A stretch of 64,000 nt of DNA from Paenisporosarcina sp050269735 (GTDB taxonomy: Bacteria; Bacillota; Bacilli; Bacillales_A; Planococcaceae): the NCBI RefSeq assembly GCF_050269735.1, contig NZ_JBNNIX010000002.1, positions 372,001 through 436,000 of the forward strand, given 5' to 3'. This document shows positions 17,529 to 25,635 of the stretch, piece by piece; the stretch's first letter is position 1, and the number at the start of each line of letters is the position of its first letter. Below the pieces are notes generated by a model that worked only from the letters and a program-made list of their open reading frames with translations, did no database searches and had not been told where the DNA came from. Position numbers and translations under genes: made by a program.

Positions 17529-18107
17529 ATGTCAAACTACCGATTCGGTATCGATATAGATGGTACGGTCACATGTCCGACTTCTTTACTCCCCCATATC
17601 AATAAAGCTTTTGAATGCAACTTGGTACTGGACGATATTAAAGAATACGATTTAACAAAAGTTTTCCCGGTTACATCGGAAGAATTTTATAAATGGTTTA
17701 AGCAAGCCGAACCTGAAATTTATGCAACTTCCCCTATTCAGTTAGATGCACACGCCATTTTGACTCAATGGAAGAAAGAGCATGAATTGTATTTCATTTC
17801 GGCTCGTGGTCACAATGTACGCGACGTGACATTGCAATGGTTTATTGAACAAAATCTTGAGTACGATCATATCGAACTGATTGGAACACACGATAAAATT
17901 CAAACTGCACGTAATTTTGAAATTGATGTATTTTTTGAAGATAAACATGACAATGCAGTCGGCATAGCGGAAGAATTAAACATTCCGGTATTATTGTTCA
18001 ACACACCATATAATCAAGATGCAGTCCCAAACGGGGTAATTCGAGTGAATAACTGGCGTGAAGCAGACAATTGGATCCAACATACCTTTCTAAAACAAAA
18101 AGCGTGA
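17529..18107 (+). CDS. yqfW: HAD-family 5'(3')-deoxyribonucleotidase-like protein (YqfW)
   Basis: 192 residues, HAD superfamily. Motif I is GIDIDGTVTCP near residues 7-17 (nucleophile Asp plus acid/base Asp). Motif II is FISARGHNVRD, with Ser/Thr-equivalent and Arg. The acidic motif is VFFEDKHDNA. The NT5C-type family dephosphorylates nucleoside monophosphates; the true substrate is unproven. The start follows AAAGGAG, 14 bp after ispG. It is convergent with zur, and both end at one bidirectional terminator. B. subtilis YqfW is the same length and in the same place. Confidence 0.85.
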   Translation: MSNYRFGIDIDGTVTCPTSLLPHINKAFECNLVLDDIKEYDLTKVFPVTSEEFYKWFKQAEPEIYATSPIQLDAHAILTQWKKEHELYFISARGHNVRDVTLQWFIEQNLEYDHIELIGTHDKIQTARNFEIDVFFEDKHDNAVGIAEELNIPVLLFNTPYNQDAVPNGVIRVNNWREADNWIQHTFLKQKA

Positions 18108-18130
18108 GGCCTATGCCTCACGCTTTTTTA
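18095..18130. terminator. Bidirectional terminator between yqfW and zur
   Basis: AAAAGCGTGAGGC / GCCTCACGCTTTT with a 4-nt loop, flanked by A and T runs. The stem overlaps the last codons of yqfW. Confidence 0.92.
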
Positions 18131-18145
18131 ATGTCTCGAAACTTC

Positions 18146-18556
18146 TTATTGGCACTCCGGACATTTGCCGTAAATTTCGAATTTATGATTATCAATTTGA
18201 TAGGCAGGCAATTTCTCTTCGAGCAAATCCATTGGACATAAATGAATTTCTTTGATTTTGCCACACTCCATGCAAATGAAATGATGATGGTGATGGTCCG
18301 TTTCACACTGCATCCTGAAATGACGTTCTCCGGATAACTCGGTTTCTTCTAGAATTCCAAGCTCAACGAATGTGCTCAAGTTTCGATAAATCGTGTCATA
18401 ACTCATCCCTGGGTAATCCTTCTTCATAACGTCAAGCAAATCACGCGCTGTCAAATAGCGTTCATTATCTTTGAACAAATTCAAAATCTGCTCTCTTTTA
18501 TCCGTTTTTTTATAGCCTCTTTCTTTTAAAACGTCCCATGCCTTCGGAATATTCAT
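18146..18556 (-). CDS. zur: Zinc uptake regulator Zur (Fur family)
   Basis: 136 residues. The N-terminal winged helix includes KTDKREQILNLF and MSYDTIYRNLSTFVELGI. The C-terminal dimerisation domain has a His cluster (TDHHHHHFIC), with CMEC and CPEC forming the structural zinc site. With zinc bound it represses uptake genes. The start codon overlaps the znuB stop (ATGA), so it is the last gene of znuC-znuB-zur. The Zur-type operator at the head of the operon implies autoregulation and argues for Zur rather than Fur or PerR. Confidence 0.9.
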   Translation of the reverse strand: MNIPKAWDVLKERGYKKTDKREQILNLFKDNERYLTARDLLDVMKKDYPGMSYDTIYRNLSTFVELGILEETELSGERHFRMQCETDHHHHHFICMECGKIKEIHLCPMDLLEEKLPAYQIDNHKFEIYGKCPECQ

Positions 18557-19419
18557 ACGAGACGACCCCTTTCATTCTTCGTCACGACACTCAACCAGAT
18601 CTTTTTAGCAATTAATACAATCAGTAAAATTGCGATGGATGTCACGACGATTGTTCCTCCGGGTGCAATATTTAAGTAAAAAGCAGTCACTAGACCGATA
18701 ATCACTGCAGCCTCTCCGAATAAAACAGCATACAGTATGGCTTGTTTAAACCCTTTTGCAAGACGCATGCTTGCAGCAACCGGTAAGGTCATTAAGGATG
18801 ATACAAGTAGAATTCCTACAATACGCATACTCGCAGCAATGACGAGAGCGGTAACAATCATAAACAACAAATGAACCCATTTCGCAGGAAGACCGGATGC
18901 TTTCGCATATTCCTCGTCAAAAGATAATAAAAATAATTCTTTATAAAACATCACCAAAAACACGATGACAATGAAAGCAATGACAAGAACAATCCACAAA
19001 TCTTGTCGACTAACAGCTGAAACCGAGCCAAATAAATAACCGAATAAATCAGAACTGAATCCATTGGCTAATGAAATGAAAATGGCACTAAAACCGATAC
19101 CGGCAGACATAATAATGGGAATCGCCAATTCTTCATAATGTTTATACAAACGTCGCAATCTTTCAATCAAAACTGACCCCGTAACAGCTGCGACAATCCC
19201 TAAATATAATGGGTTTAATAAGGCAAAAAAGGCAGTTGTTTGCGATAAATATAAACTTCCGGCAATTCCCGCTAAAGTGACATGGCTTAGAGCATCTGCA
19301 ATGAGTGATAGTCTCCTGACGACAATGAATACACCAAGAAGTGGTGCAATCAACCCAATGATAATGCCAGAAGCGAAAGCATTCTGCAAAAATTCATAGT
19401 TAAATAATGCTGATATCAT
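18553..19419 (-). CDS. znuB: Zinc ABC transporter permease (ZnuB/ZurM family)
   Basis: 288 residues with eight to nine membrane helices, ABC-3 family. Conserved segments are GIIIGLIAPLLGVFIVVRRL, ADALSHVTLAGIAG, and SSLMTLPVAASMRLAKGF. It forms the channel for zinc entry with ZnuC. It overlaps both znuC and zur by 4 bp (ATGA), so translation of the three genes is coupled. No extracellular metal-binding protein gene is adjacent; it must be elsewhere, as with Listeria zurAM-zurR. Confidence 0.9.
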   Translation of the reverse strand: MISALFNYEFLQNAFASGIIIGLIAPLLGVFIVVRRLSLIADALSHVTLAGIAGSLYLSQTTAFFALLNPLYLGIVAAVTGSVLIERLRRLYKHYEELAIPIIMSAGIGFSAIFISLANGFSSDLFGYLFGSVSAVSRQDLWIVLVIAFIVIVFLVMFYKELFLLSFDEEYAKASGLPAKWVHLLFMIVTALVIAASMRIVGILLVSSLMTLPVAASMRLAKGFKQAILYAVLFGEAAVIIGLVTAFYLNIAPGGTIVVTSIAILLIVLIAKKIWLSVVTKNERGRLV

Positions 19420-20192
19420 CGAGATCCCTCACTTTTCGCATGGTGAATTTTACGAACCGAGTGACCATACCAAGCTTGACGATCTTCATCGCTCAGCTGA
19501 ACAAAATCATTTTTGAAGCCGTGGAAGTGAATGGTCTGATTCAAACAGGCCACATGACTAATGTTGCTTGAAACCGTATCGACATCATGCGTCACAAGAA
19601 TAAGAGTAATCTGCTGTTCACGATTCAATTCCGCAAGCATATTATAAAACGATTGCACATGCTGATGATCGATTCCTACGGTTGGTTCGTCCAATATTAA
19701 GCACTTTGGCTCAGCAACCAGCGCTCGTGCGATAAACACCCGCTGTTGTTGACCACCAGACAACTCTCCGATCGATTGATTCAGAAAATCAACCATTCCG
19801 ACAGCTAGCAAAGCTTTTTCAACTCGTTGTTTCACGTCTTTCGGATATTTATTAAATAGTCCTGATTTTTTCACGAGACCACTTGCAACAACTTCATATA
19901 CGGTCGCAGGAAAACCAGAATTGAATGCATTGGATTTTTGTGAAACATATCCAATCCATTCTCTATTTTTAAAGTCCCTACTTTTCTGACCAAATAATTC
20001 AACTTTCCCAGAAGACGGCTTTAATAATCCTAAAATAATTTTCAACAATGTAGACTTCCCTGAACCATTTGGTCCCAAAACTGCTAGAAAATCACCTTGT
20101 TTTACCTGTAAAGAAATGTTTTTCAACACAACTGTCTGATCATATTGAAATGACACATCTTGTAGTTCGATATTATATGGCGCTTTCATCAA
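19416..20192 (-). CDS. znuC: Zinc ABC transporter ATP-binding protein (ZnuC/ZurA family)
   Basis: 258 residues. Walker A GPNGSGKST, Q-loop VSQKSNAFN, signature LSGGQQQRVF, Walker B CLILDEPTVGID and switch His in LVTHDVDTV are complete. The C-terminal stretch after about 215 is His-containing, as in metal importers. It powers ZnuB. It is first in the operon and sits behind a promoter whose start region is covered by a Zur box. Confidence 0.9.
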   Translation of the reverse strand: MMKAPYNIELQDVSFQYDQTVVLKNISLQVKQGDFLAVLGPNGSGKSTLLKIILGLLKPSSGKVELFGQKSRDFKNREWIGYVSQKSNAFNSGFPATVYEVVASGLVKKSGLFNKYPKDVKQRVEKALLAVGMVDFLNQSIGELSGGQQQRVFIARALVAEPKCLILDEPTVGIDHQHVQSFYNMLAELNREQQITLILVTHDVDTVSSNISHVACLNQTIHFHGFKNDFVQLSDEDRQAWYGHSVRKIHHAKSEGSR

Positions 20193-20209
20193 GCTCGCCT
20201 CTTTCTAAT

Positions 20210-20224
20210 TCATAATCATTACGA
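20210..20224 (-). promoter_or_regulatory. Zur box controlling znuC-znuB-zur
   Basis: Minus strand TCGTAAT-G-ATTATGA, a 7-1-7 inverted repeat one base short of perfect and equal to the core of the Bacillus Zur operator. It lies just downstream of the -10 element, over and after the expected transcription start, where bound Zur would block transcription. Confidence 0.88.
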
Positions 20225-20237
20225 TTTACAATGGATT

Positions 20238-20266
20238 AGTATAACGAAGAAACGACAAGAAGTAAA
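20238..20266 (-). promoter_or_regulatory. Sigma-A type promoter of the zinc operon
   Basis: Minus strand TTTACT (20266-20261) and TATACT (20243-20238) with a 17-bp spacer, immediately upstream of the Zur box. Confidence 0.7.
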
Positions 20267-20292
20267 CTTAATTATCTTGAAAGGATGACTTA

Positions 20293-20532
20293 GTGGATAT
20301 TTGGGAACTGATTCAAGCAATTAAAGATAAACCTGATGAGGAAATTGCCAAAATGACGAGCATACTTCCTGTTACGCTGACGCCTGCCGAAGTAAAACAA
20401 GTCCGTCCAATTTTTGAAAAGGCTTCACTGCAATGGCTTCTGTTTGGCCCACCGGCGCATGTTCATAAACAACTTCAAACGATTCTTGGTAATACACGGA
20501 CTAAAAAACTATTTGCTCATTTTGGTCTTTAA
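20293..20532 (+). CDS. Small uncharacterised protein (position of yqfT)
   Basis: 79 residues, soluble and mostly helical: DIWELIQAIKDKPDEEIAKM, then TPAEVKQVRPIFEKAS. It starts with GTG at 20293 behind GAAAGGATG and ends at a strong bidirectional terminator. In B. subtilis the small gene yqfT (DUF2624) lies here, between zur and nfo. This could be a divergent member, but I cannot confirm similarity. The GTG start, ribosome-binding site and terminator make it a real gene. Confidence 0.6.
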   Translation: MDIWELIQAIKDKPDEEIAKMTSILPVTLTPAEVKQVRPIFEKASLQWLLFGPPAHVHKQLQTILGNTRTKKLFAHFGL

Positions 20533-20538
20533 ACTAGA

Positions 20539-20577
20539 CAAAAAAGACTCAAGCAAAAAGTTGCTTGAGTCTTTTTT
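20539..20577. terminator. Bidirectional terminator between the yqfT-position gene and nfo
   Basis: AAAAAGACTCAAGCAA / TTGCTTGAGTCTTTTT with a 4-nt loop; A-run left and T-run right serve both convergent genes. Confidence 0.95.
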
Positions 20578-20580
20578 GAT

Positions 20581-21468
20581 TTAAGCACGCAAATTTTCAA
20601 TGCTTTCCGGCATGAACGTTTGTTGCTTGAACATTTCAATTTCGTAGAAATATGGTGGTTTTTTGTTTTTTGCATCTAAGCCAACGAAAGGCGTTTCAAG
20701 AATTTTAGGTACTGAAGTCAATTGGGGATGATGCACGATATAGTTGAGTGCATCAAAACCTATTTCACCAAACCCTATATTCTCATGACGGTCTTTGCTT
20801 GCACCACGGATATTTTTACTGTCATTGATATGAAGAACTTTCAAACGATCCAGTCCGATCAATTGATCAAATCGATTCAATACACCATCGAAATCATTCA
20901 CGATATCATAACCAGCATCATGTGTATGGCATGTATCAAAACATACCGACATTCTTTCGTTATGTGTCACGCCATTAATTATCTCTGCAAGTTCTTCAAA
21001 AGATCGACCACATTCAGTACCTTTTCCTGCCATCGTTTCTAAAGCGATTTGCACAGGGAAATCTTGCGTAAGCACTTCATTTAAGCCTTCAATAATCTTT
21101 GCAATGCCAACATCCGCTCCAGCCCCAACATGAGCTCCGGGATGGAGGACGATTTGTTTAGCACCTAGAGCTGCAGTTCGCTCAATCTCTTTTTGTAAAA
21201 AGTCGACGCCAAGTGAAAATGTTTCTGGCTTTAATGAGTTCCCGATATTAATGATATAAGGTGCATGAACAACTATATTAGACATTCCATTCGCCATCAT
21301 ATGTGCTTGTCCCGCTTCAATATTCAAATCTTCAATCGGTTTACGGCGCGTGTTTTGAGGTGCACCTGTATAAATCATTAAAGTGTTGGCACCATACGAC
21401 GCTGCCTCTTCACTTGCTGAAACTAGCATGTTTTTCCCACTCATGGAAACATGTGAACCTAATAACAT
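20581..21468 (-). CDS. nfo: Endonuclease IV (AP endonuclease)
   Basis: 295 residues, zinc-dependent TIM-barrel enzyme that nicks DNA 5' to abasic sites in base-excision repair. Three-zinc ligand motifs are visible: VLHPGAHVG, ALETMAGKGTE, CFDTCHTHDAGYD, VLHINDSK, DRHENIGFGEIG and LETPF. ATG 21468 is preferred over GTG 21477, because AAAGGGG then lies eight bases upstream. It follows cshB by 13 bp and is likely cotranscribed with it, as in B. subtilis. Confidence 0.95.
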   Translation of the reverse strand: MLLGSHVSMSGKNMLVSASEEAASYGANTLMIYTGAPQNTRRKPIEDLNIEAGQAHMMANGMSNIVVHAPYIINIGNSLKPETFSLGVDFLQKEIERTAALGAKQIVLHPGAHVGAGADVGIAKIIEGLNEVLTQDFPVQIALETMAGKGTECGRSFEELAEIINGVTHNERMSVCFDTCHTHDAGYDIVNDFDGVLNRFDQLIGLDRLKVLHINDSKNIRGASKDRHENIGFGEIGFDALNYIVHHPQLTSVPKILETPFVGLDAKNKKPPYFYEIEMFKQQTFMPESIENLRA

Positions 21469-21481
21469 AAAGAACACCCCT

Positions 21482-22783
21482 TTACTTTTTACGGTTTTTG
21501 ATGCGGCGTTCTCTCTTTTTAATTTTATCCATTTCCCATTTCATATTACGTTTGTATCCTGGTTTTACTTTTTTCGGTTTACGGACCATTGATTTTGCTT
21601 TCGCATCTATTTCATCTTCAGTCGTCTTTTTGCGATTTTTGCGTGTGTGACGTTCTTTTAAAGTTGACCACTCACCATCAACGACATCGACATGAACAAA
21701 CGGGATTCCCATTTTTTCAATACGGATAATCGCGTCTTCGTCAGTCGGTTCATATAATGTAATAGCTGTGCCTTCCAAACCGGCACGAGCTGTACGTCCA
21801 ACACGGTGAATAAAGAACTCCAAGTCTTCTGGCAGTTCATAGTTAATCACGTGACTTACACCTTGAATGTCAATTCCACGAGCAGCAAGATCCGTTGCCA
21901 CAATGTATTGATACTCAAGATCGCGGACTTGTTTCATCATGCGTGTACGTTCACGAGGCGCTAAGTCCCCATGGATTCGTCCAACACGATAACCAGCTTC
22001 AGCTAAATAATTGGCAACATCATCTGCATTTTTTCGAGTGTTTGCAAAAATAATCGCCAAGTAGGGATTAATTCCATTCAACACTTCAACCAATCGTTTC
22101 TTTTTCGACTTACTTCGGACTGGAACCAGATTGAAGACAATTCCTTCTGCCACCGGACGTTTTTCACCAATATTAATGTGTACTGGAGATTCCATGTATT
22201 TTTTCAAGAATGGCTGCAAGCGTTCAGGAATGGTCGCAGAGAATACGAACATTTCAAGTGAATCTGGCATTTTTCCTGCAAAAGCATCAATATCTTCGAT
22301 AAAGCCCATGTCAAAAGCGAGGTCTGCTTCATCTACTACTAATATAGGTGCCGTATGAACCAGCAAAGCATTTTCTTTAACTAAGTCACGAATACGACCT
22401 GGTGTCCCAACAACAATATGTGGTTGTGATTTTAACTTGTCAATCGAACGTTGTTTATCAGTACCACCGATAAATATTTTTGATTGAATTTCCGTACCTT
22501 CAGTCAGTTTGCTTAGTTCTTCGAAAATTTGTGAAGCAAGTTCACGCGTTGGGGACGTAATGATAGCTTGTAATTCTGCTTTGCCAGTGATGATTCGCTC
22601 AACAATCGGAATTAAAAAACTATGCGTTTTCCCTGTACCCGTATGTGCTTGGCCAATCGCACTTTTTCCTTTAAGAATTAGAGGTATCATTTCTTTTTGA
22701 ATAGGGGTTGGTTCGGTAAAACCTAATTTACTAATGGCATTCTGTAAAAAAGGTTGGAAATCATAATCTGTATATTTGGACAT
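21482..22783 (-). CDS. cshB: DEAD-box RNA helicase CshB
   Basis: 433 residues (B. subtilis CshB 438). The RecA-like cores carry the Q motif EPTPIQKEMIP, motif I AHTGTGKT, Ia PTRELASQ, Ib TPGR, II DEAD, III SAT, V ATDLAARGIDI and VI HRVGRTARAG. The tail after about 375 is strongly basic (RKNRKKTTEDE, KKRERRIKNRKK) and probably binds RNA. CshB-type helicases act in cold adaptation, mRNA turnover and ribosome assembly. The start follows AAGGAGGGA. Divergent from yqfQ. Confidence 0.93.
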   Translation of the reverse strand: MSKYTDYDFQPFLQNAISKLGFTEPTPIQKEMIPLILKGKSAIGQAHTGTGKTHSFLIPIVERIITGKAELQAIITSPTRELASQIFEELSKLTEGTEIQSKIFIGGTDKQRSIDKLKSQPHIVVGTPGRIRDLVKENALLVHTAPILVVDEADLAFDMGFIEDIDAFAGKMPDSLEMFVFSATIPERLQPFLKKYMESPVHINIGEKRPVAEGIVFNLVPVRSKSKKKRLVEVLNGINPYLAIIFANTRKNADDVANYLAEAGYRVGRIHGDLAPRERTRMMKQVRDLEYQYIVATDLAARGIDIQGVSHVINYELPEDLEFFIHRVGRTARAGLEGTAITLYEPTDEDAIIRIEKMGIPFVHVDVVDGEWSTLKERHTRKNRKKTTEDEIDAKAKSMVRKPKKVKPGYKRNMKWEMDKIKKRERRIKNRKK

Positions 22784-22905
22784 TTTTGTCCCTCCTTACG
22801 TTCTTTCATTGTAACATGTTTTGTCTATTTTGAAGACCATCAGCTTATCATAGTTGTAGTGTGCCCTCTGCGTCAATTAACTATTTATTTAGAAAGGAGG
22901 ATTAT

Positions 22906-23433
22906 ATGCGTTATCAATCATTTTATCCATTCGCACAATCACAAATACCGAATGTTGCGCAACGCTTCCCAGTTCCGCCAGGCAATCTTCCTGGCGGTCT
23001 ATCCCAATCGCCTTTTGGCGGTTTCTTAGGTGGTCTAGGTGGCCTAGGCGGTTTAGGTGGGACAGCTGGTAGAGGTGGTTTAGGTGGTTTAGGTGGGACA
23101 GCTGGTAGAGGTGGTTTTCGTGGTTTAGGGAATGCTTTAGGAAATTCTGGATTGCCGCAAGGAGCCAACCGTATTGAGCAGTTCATGGAAACCGCTGACC
23201 GTTTCTTGAACACTGCTCAGAAACTGACACCAATGGTCCAACAAGTTGCACCTATGGTTCAAAACATCCCGGCGTTATTTAAAATTTACAGAGGTTTTCA
23301 AAACATGCCTGATGCCACATCTACTGCCTCCGCCGCCGCTAGTGGTGCTGTCCGAAATGCTGCATCTGCTGCATCCGCTGCCCCCCGCACTGTTGGGGCA
23401 TCACAACCACGAATTTTCCAGCCACCAATTTGA
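22906..23433 (+). CDS. yqfQ: YqfQ-like protein (VrrA family) with glycine-rich tandem repeat
   Basis: 175 residues. The N-terminus is MRYQSFYPFAQSQIPNVAQR. A low-complexity region of Gly-Leu-Gly-Gly runs with GTAGRGG follows at about 35-78, then an amphipathic helix (RIEQFMETADRFLNTAQKL), then an Ala/Ser-rich tail. This is the architecture of YqfQ, known in B. anthracis as VrrA, where repeat-number variation is used for typing. Function is unknown. The start at 22906 follows AAAGGAGG; the upstream ATG at 22861 has none. It lies between cshB and ispH, the conserved Bacillales location. Confidence 0.75.
   Translation: MRYQSFYPFAQSQIPNVAQRFPVPPGNLPGGLSQSPFGGFLGGLGGLGGLGGTAGRGGLGGLGGTAGRGGFRGLGNALGNSGLPQGANRIEQFMETADRFLNTAQKLTPMVQQVAPMVQNIPALFKIYRGFQNMPDATSTASAAASGAVRNAASAASAAPRTVGASQPRIFQPPI
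23052..23123 (+). repeat. Two-copy 36-bp coding tandem repeat in yqfQ
   Basis: The 36-bp unit beginning TTTAGGTGGGACAGCTGGTA occurs at 23052 and 23088, in frame, coding for a 12-residue Gly-rich unit. The flanks hold shorter GGTTTAGGTGG repeats. This is the length-polymorphic type of array seen in vrrA. Confidence 0.85.
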
Positions 23434-23436
23434 TTT

Positions 23437-23465
23437 TTGAATTCACCACTCCTCTCCGTTATAAT
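23437..23465 (+). promoter_or_regulatory. Sigma-A type promoter for ispH
   Basis: TTGAAT (23437-23442), 17-bp spacer, TATAAT (23460-23465); expected start near 23472, about 27 bp before the ispH ATG. Confidence 0.8.
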
Positions 23466-23492
23466 AGAAATTAACAACTTCTGAGAGGAGTG
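23447..23492 (+). repeat. 10-bp inverted repeat spanning the ispH promoter and ribosome-binding site
   Basis: CACTCCTCTC (23447-23456, between -35 and -10) and GAGAGGAGTG (23483-23492, containing the Shine-Dalgarno). Transcripts reading through from yqfQ could pair the two arms and hide the site; transcripts from the ispH promoter would not contain the left arm. Confidence 0.6.
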
Positions 23493-23498
23493 CTACAT

Positions 23499-24476
23499 AT
23501 GCAAGTACTCAAAATTTCCCCACGTGGTTATTGTTACGGCGTCGTGGATGCAATGGTTATCGCTCGTAATGCAGCGATGGATACTTCCCTTCCACGCCCG
23601 ATTTATATATTAGGTATGATCGTTCATAACAAACATGTAACCGATGCCTTTGAAAATGATGGGATTATTACGCTGGATGGAGAAAATCGTAAAGAAATAC
23701 TGGATAAAGTGGATGGCGGAACCGTTATCTTCACTGCCCATGGTGTATCGCCTGAAGTTCGTGAATTAGCCAAACAAAAAGGTCTAGTTTCGATTGATGC
23801 CACTTGTCCTGATGTCACAGTTACTCACGATTTAATTCGTGAGAAAACTGCCGAAGGTTACCAGGTCATTTACATTGGTAAAAAAGGACATCCAGAGCCA
23901 GAAGGCGCTGTAGGTGTGGCACCACACGCTGTCCATTTGGTACAAACGGTTGAAGACGTCGAACAATTAAACATCCAGGCAGATAAATTGATTGTTACGA
24001 ACCAAACGACGATGAGTCAATGGGACGTTGCTGCTCTAATGGAAAAATTATCACTAAAATATCCTCATATCGAAGTGCATAAAGAAATTTGCCTGGCTAC
24101 ACAAGTTCGACAAGAAGCTGTAGCAGATCAGGCAGGAGCTGCCGAATTGTTGATTGTTGTCGGAGATCCAATGAGTAATAATTCAAATCGACTGACACAA
24201 GTCTCTGAAGAAATTGCCAACACTCCTTCCTACCGAATTTCTGATTTGTCGGAGCTTAGACTGGAATGGCTAGAAGGCATTGAACGAATTGCCGTGACAG
24301 CTGGCGCTTCTACACCGACACCTATCGTAAAAGAAGTTGTCCACTTTTTAGAGAAGTATGACCCACTTGATCCACAGACCCATCATTTAGAACGGACAGT
24401 TACGATTGACAAAATTTTACCAAAAATCAAAACGCCTAAACCTGTAGATCGAATTGAACCTTATAAACTTACGTAA
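23499..24476 (+). CDS. ispH: 4-hydroxy-3-methylbut-2-enyl diphosphate reductase
   Basis: 325 residues, the last MEP pathway enzyme, reducing HMBPP to IPP and DMAPP on an iron-sulfur cluster. Cluster cysteines are in RGYCYGV (near 12), DATCPDVT and EICLATQVRQEA. Substrate-binding features include IVHNKHV, TAHGVSP, NQTTMSQ, SNNSNRL and GASTPTPIV. ATG 23499 is preferred over GTG 23490, which is part of the GAGAGGAG ribosome-binding site. It has its own promoter and a strong terminator, so it is monocistronic apart from possible yqfQ read-through. Confidence 0.96.
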   Translation: MQVLKISPRGYCYGVVDAMVIARNAAMDTSLPRPIYILGMIVHNKHVTDAFENDGIITLDGENRKEILDKVDGGTVIFTAHGVSPEVRELAKQKGLVSIDATCPDVTVTHDLIREKTAEGYQVIYIGKKGHPEPEGAVGVAPHAVHLVQTVEDVEQLNIQADKLIVTNQTTMSQWDVAALMEKLSLKYPHIEVHKEICLATQVRQEAVADQAGAAELLIVVGDPMSNNSNRLTQVSEEIANTPSYRISDLSELRLEWLEGIERIAVTAGASTPTPIVKEVVHFLEKYDPLDPQTHHLERTVTIDKILPKIKTPKPVDRIEPYKLT

Positions 24477-24478
24477 TG

Positions 24479-24517
24479 AAAAAGCTATCCAGTGTTTAAT
24501 AACTGGATAGCTTTTTT
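24479..24517. terminator. Bidirectional terminator between ispH and yqfO
   Basis: AAAAGCTATCCAGT / ACTGGATAGCTTTT with an 8-nt loop, flanked by A and T runs; the right end touches the yqfO stop codon. Confidence 0.93.
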
Positions 24518-25635
24518 TATAGAATTCTGAACGGTTCAGTTGAAATTTTCGATGCAATAAAAGTACAGTCGAATTTTTTCTCAATACACATCCTGTTCAT
24601 TTTTTTGGAAACACCTTTTTTCATAATCGATTCAACATGGTGGCCCGGATCAATTACATTCAGACCAAGTGCTTGCGCATCCTGAGCTACATGGAAATAC
24701 AAATCCCCAGTGACCAGGACATCTGCGCCTGCCCTTTTGGCTTTTTGAATGTACTTATTGCCATCGCCACCAAGAACAGCAACTTTACGAATGTTTGCTC
24801 CAGCCTCGCCAACAATGCGTACAAAAGGTACAGATAGTCGGTCTTTAACTTGTTGCGCAAACTCATCAAGAGACATTGGCTGTTCAAGAATTCCTATACG
24901 ACCGATGCCTTGTTCCTGTGTTTTTGTATCAAGCGTCCATAAATCAAACGCCACTTCTTCATAAGGATGTTGTGCATACATGGCTTTCAGAACCTTGGAT
25001 TTGATGGAAGCAGGGAATACCACTTCCACTTTCTCCTCAATCACTTCTTCCAAGTGATTCTTTGTACCAATAGCAGGGTTCGCACCTTCTAATGGTTGGA
25101 ATCTCCCCGTCCCACCAGATGAAAAACTACAGCTGTCGTAATTGCCAATTTTACCAGCTCCTGCAATAGCAAGCGACTTTCGTATATCCCCTGAGGCAGA
25201 AGTCGGTACATACACAGCTAACTTCATCATCGGTTCTGCATATGTTTCTTCAAGCATAGTGATTTCTTTCAATCCAAGTGCTTCTGCTAACAAATCATTG
25301 ACCCCGCCCGGTGCCACATCAAGATTGGTATGGGCCGCATATACCGCGATGTCATGCTTAATACAAAGAGCAAACATTTCACCTGATGGCGAATCGGTAC
25401 GTAAATTTTTTAAAGGACGGAAAATTGGTGGATGATGTGCGAAAATCATCTGGCATTTTTGATCAATTGCTTCCTGGATAACTTCAAGTGTCACATCCAG
25501 TGTGACCAATACTTTTTGTATCGGTCGATTCAATTGGCCGATTTGTAAACCGATGGGGTCATCATCCAATGCATAAAATTTTGGCGACCACGACTCAAAC
25601 AATTGAATGATTTCGTGTCCATTCGCAGTTTTCAT
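24517..25635 (-). CDS. yqfO: Nif3-like dinuclear metal-centre protein (YqfO)
   Basis: 372 residues. The N- and C-terminal Nif3 halves hold the metal-binding motifs IFAHHPPIFRPL, YAAHTNLDVAPGGVNDLLA and VLVTGDLYFHVAQDA. A PII-like insert (about 130-230: MKLAVYVPTSASGDIRKSLA to PYEEVAFDLWTL) lies between them, as in B. subtilis YqfO. Often annotated GTP cyclohydrolase I type 2, but the reaction is not settled. The start overlaps the trmK stop by 4 bp, and AGGAGG lies in the trmK 3' end, so the pair is translationally coupled. Confidence 0.88.
   Translation of the reverse strand: MKTANGHEIIQLFESWSPKFYALDDDPIGLQIGQLNRPIQKVLVTLDVTLEVIQEAIDQKCQMIFAHHPPIFRPLKNLRTDSPSGEMFALCIKHDIAVYAAHTNLDVAPGGVNDLLAEALGLKEITMLEETYAEPMMKLAVYVPTSASGDIRKSLAIAGAGKIGNYDSCSFSSGGTGRFQPLEGANPAIGTKNHLEEVIEEKVEVVFPASIKSKVLKAMYAQHPYEEVAFDLWTLDTKTQEQGIGRIGILEQPMSLDEFAQQVKDRLSVPFVRIVGEAGANIRKVAVLGGDGNKYIQKAKRAGADVLVTGDLYFHVAQDAQALGLNVIDPGHHVESIMKKGVSKKMNRMCIEKKFDCTFIASKISTEPFRIL

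Noticed and set aside
22923..23213. Minus-strand proline-rich frame of 96 residues
   Set aside because: It is the antisense shadow of the Gly-rich yqfQ repeat; no ribosome-binding site.
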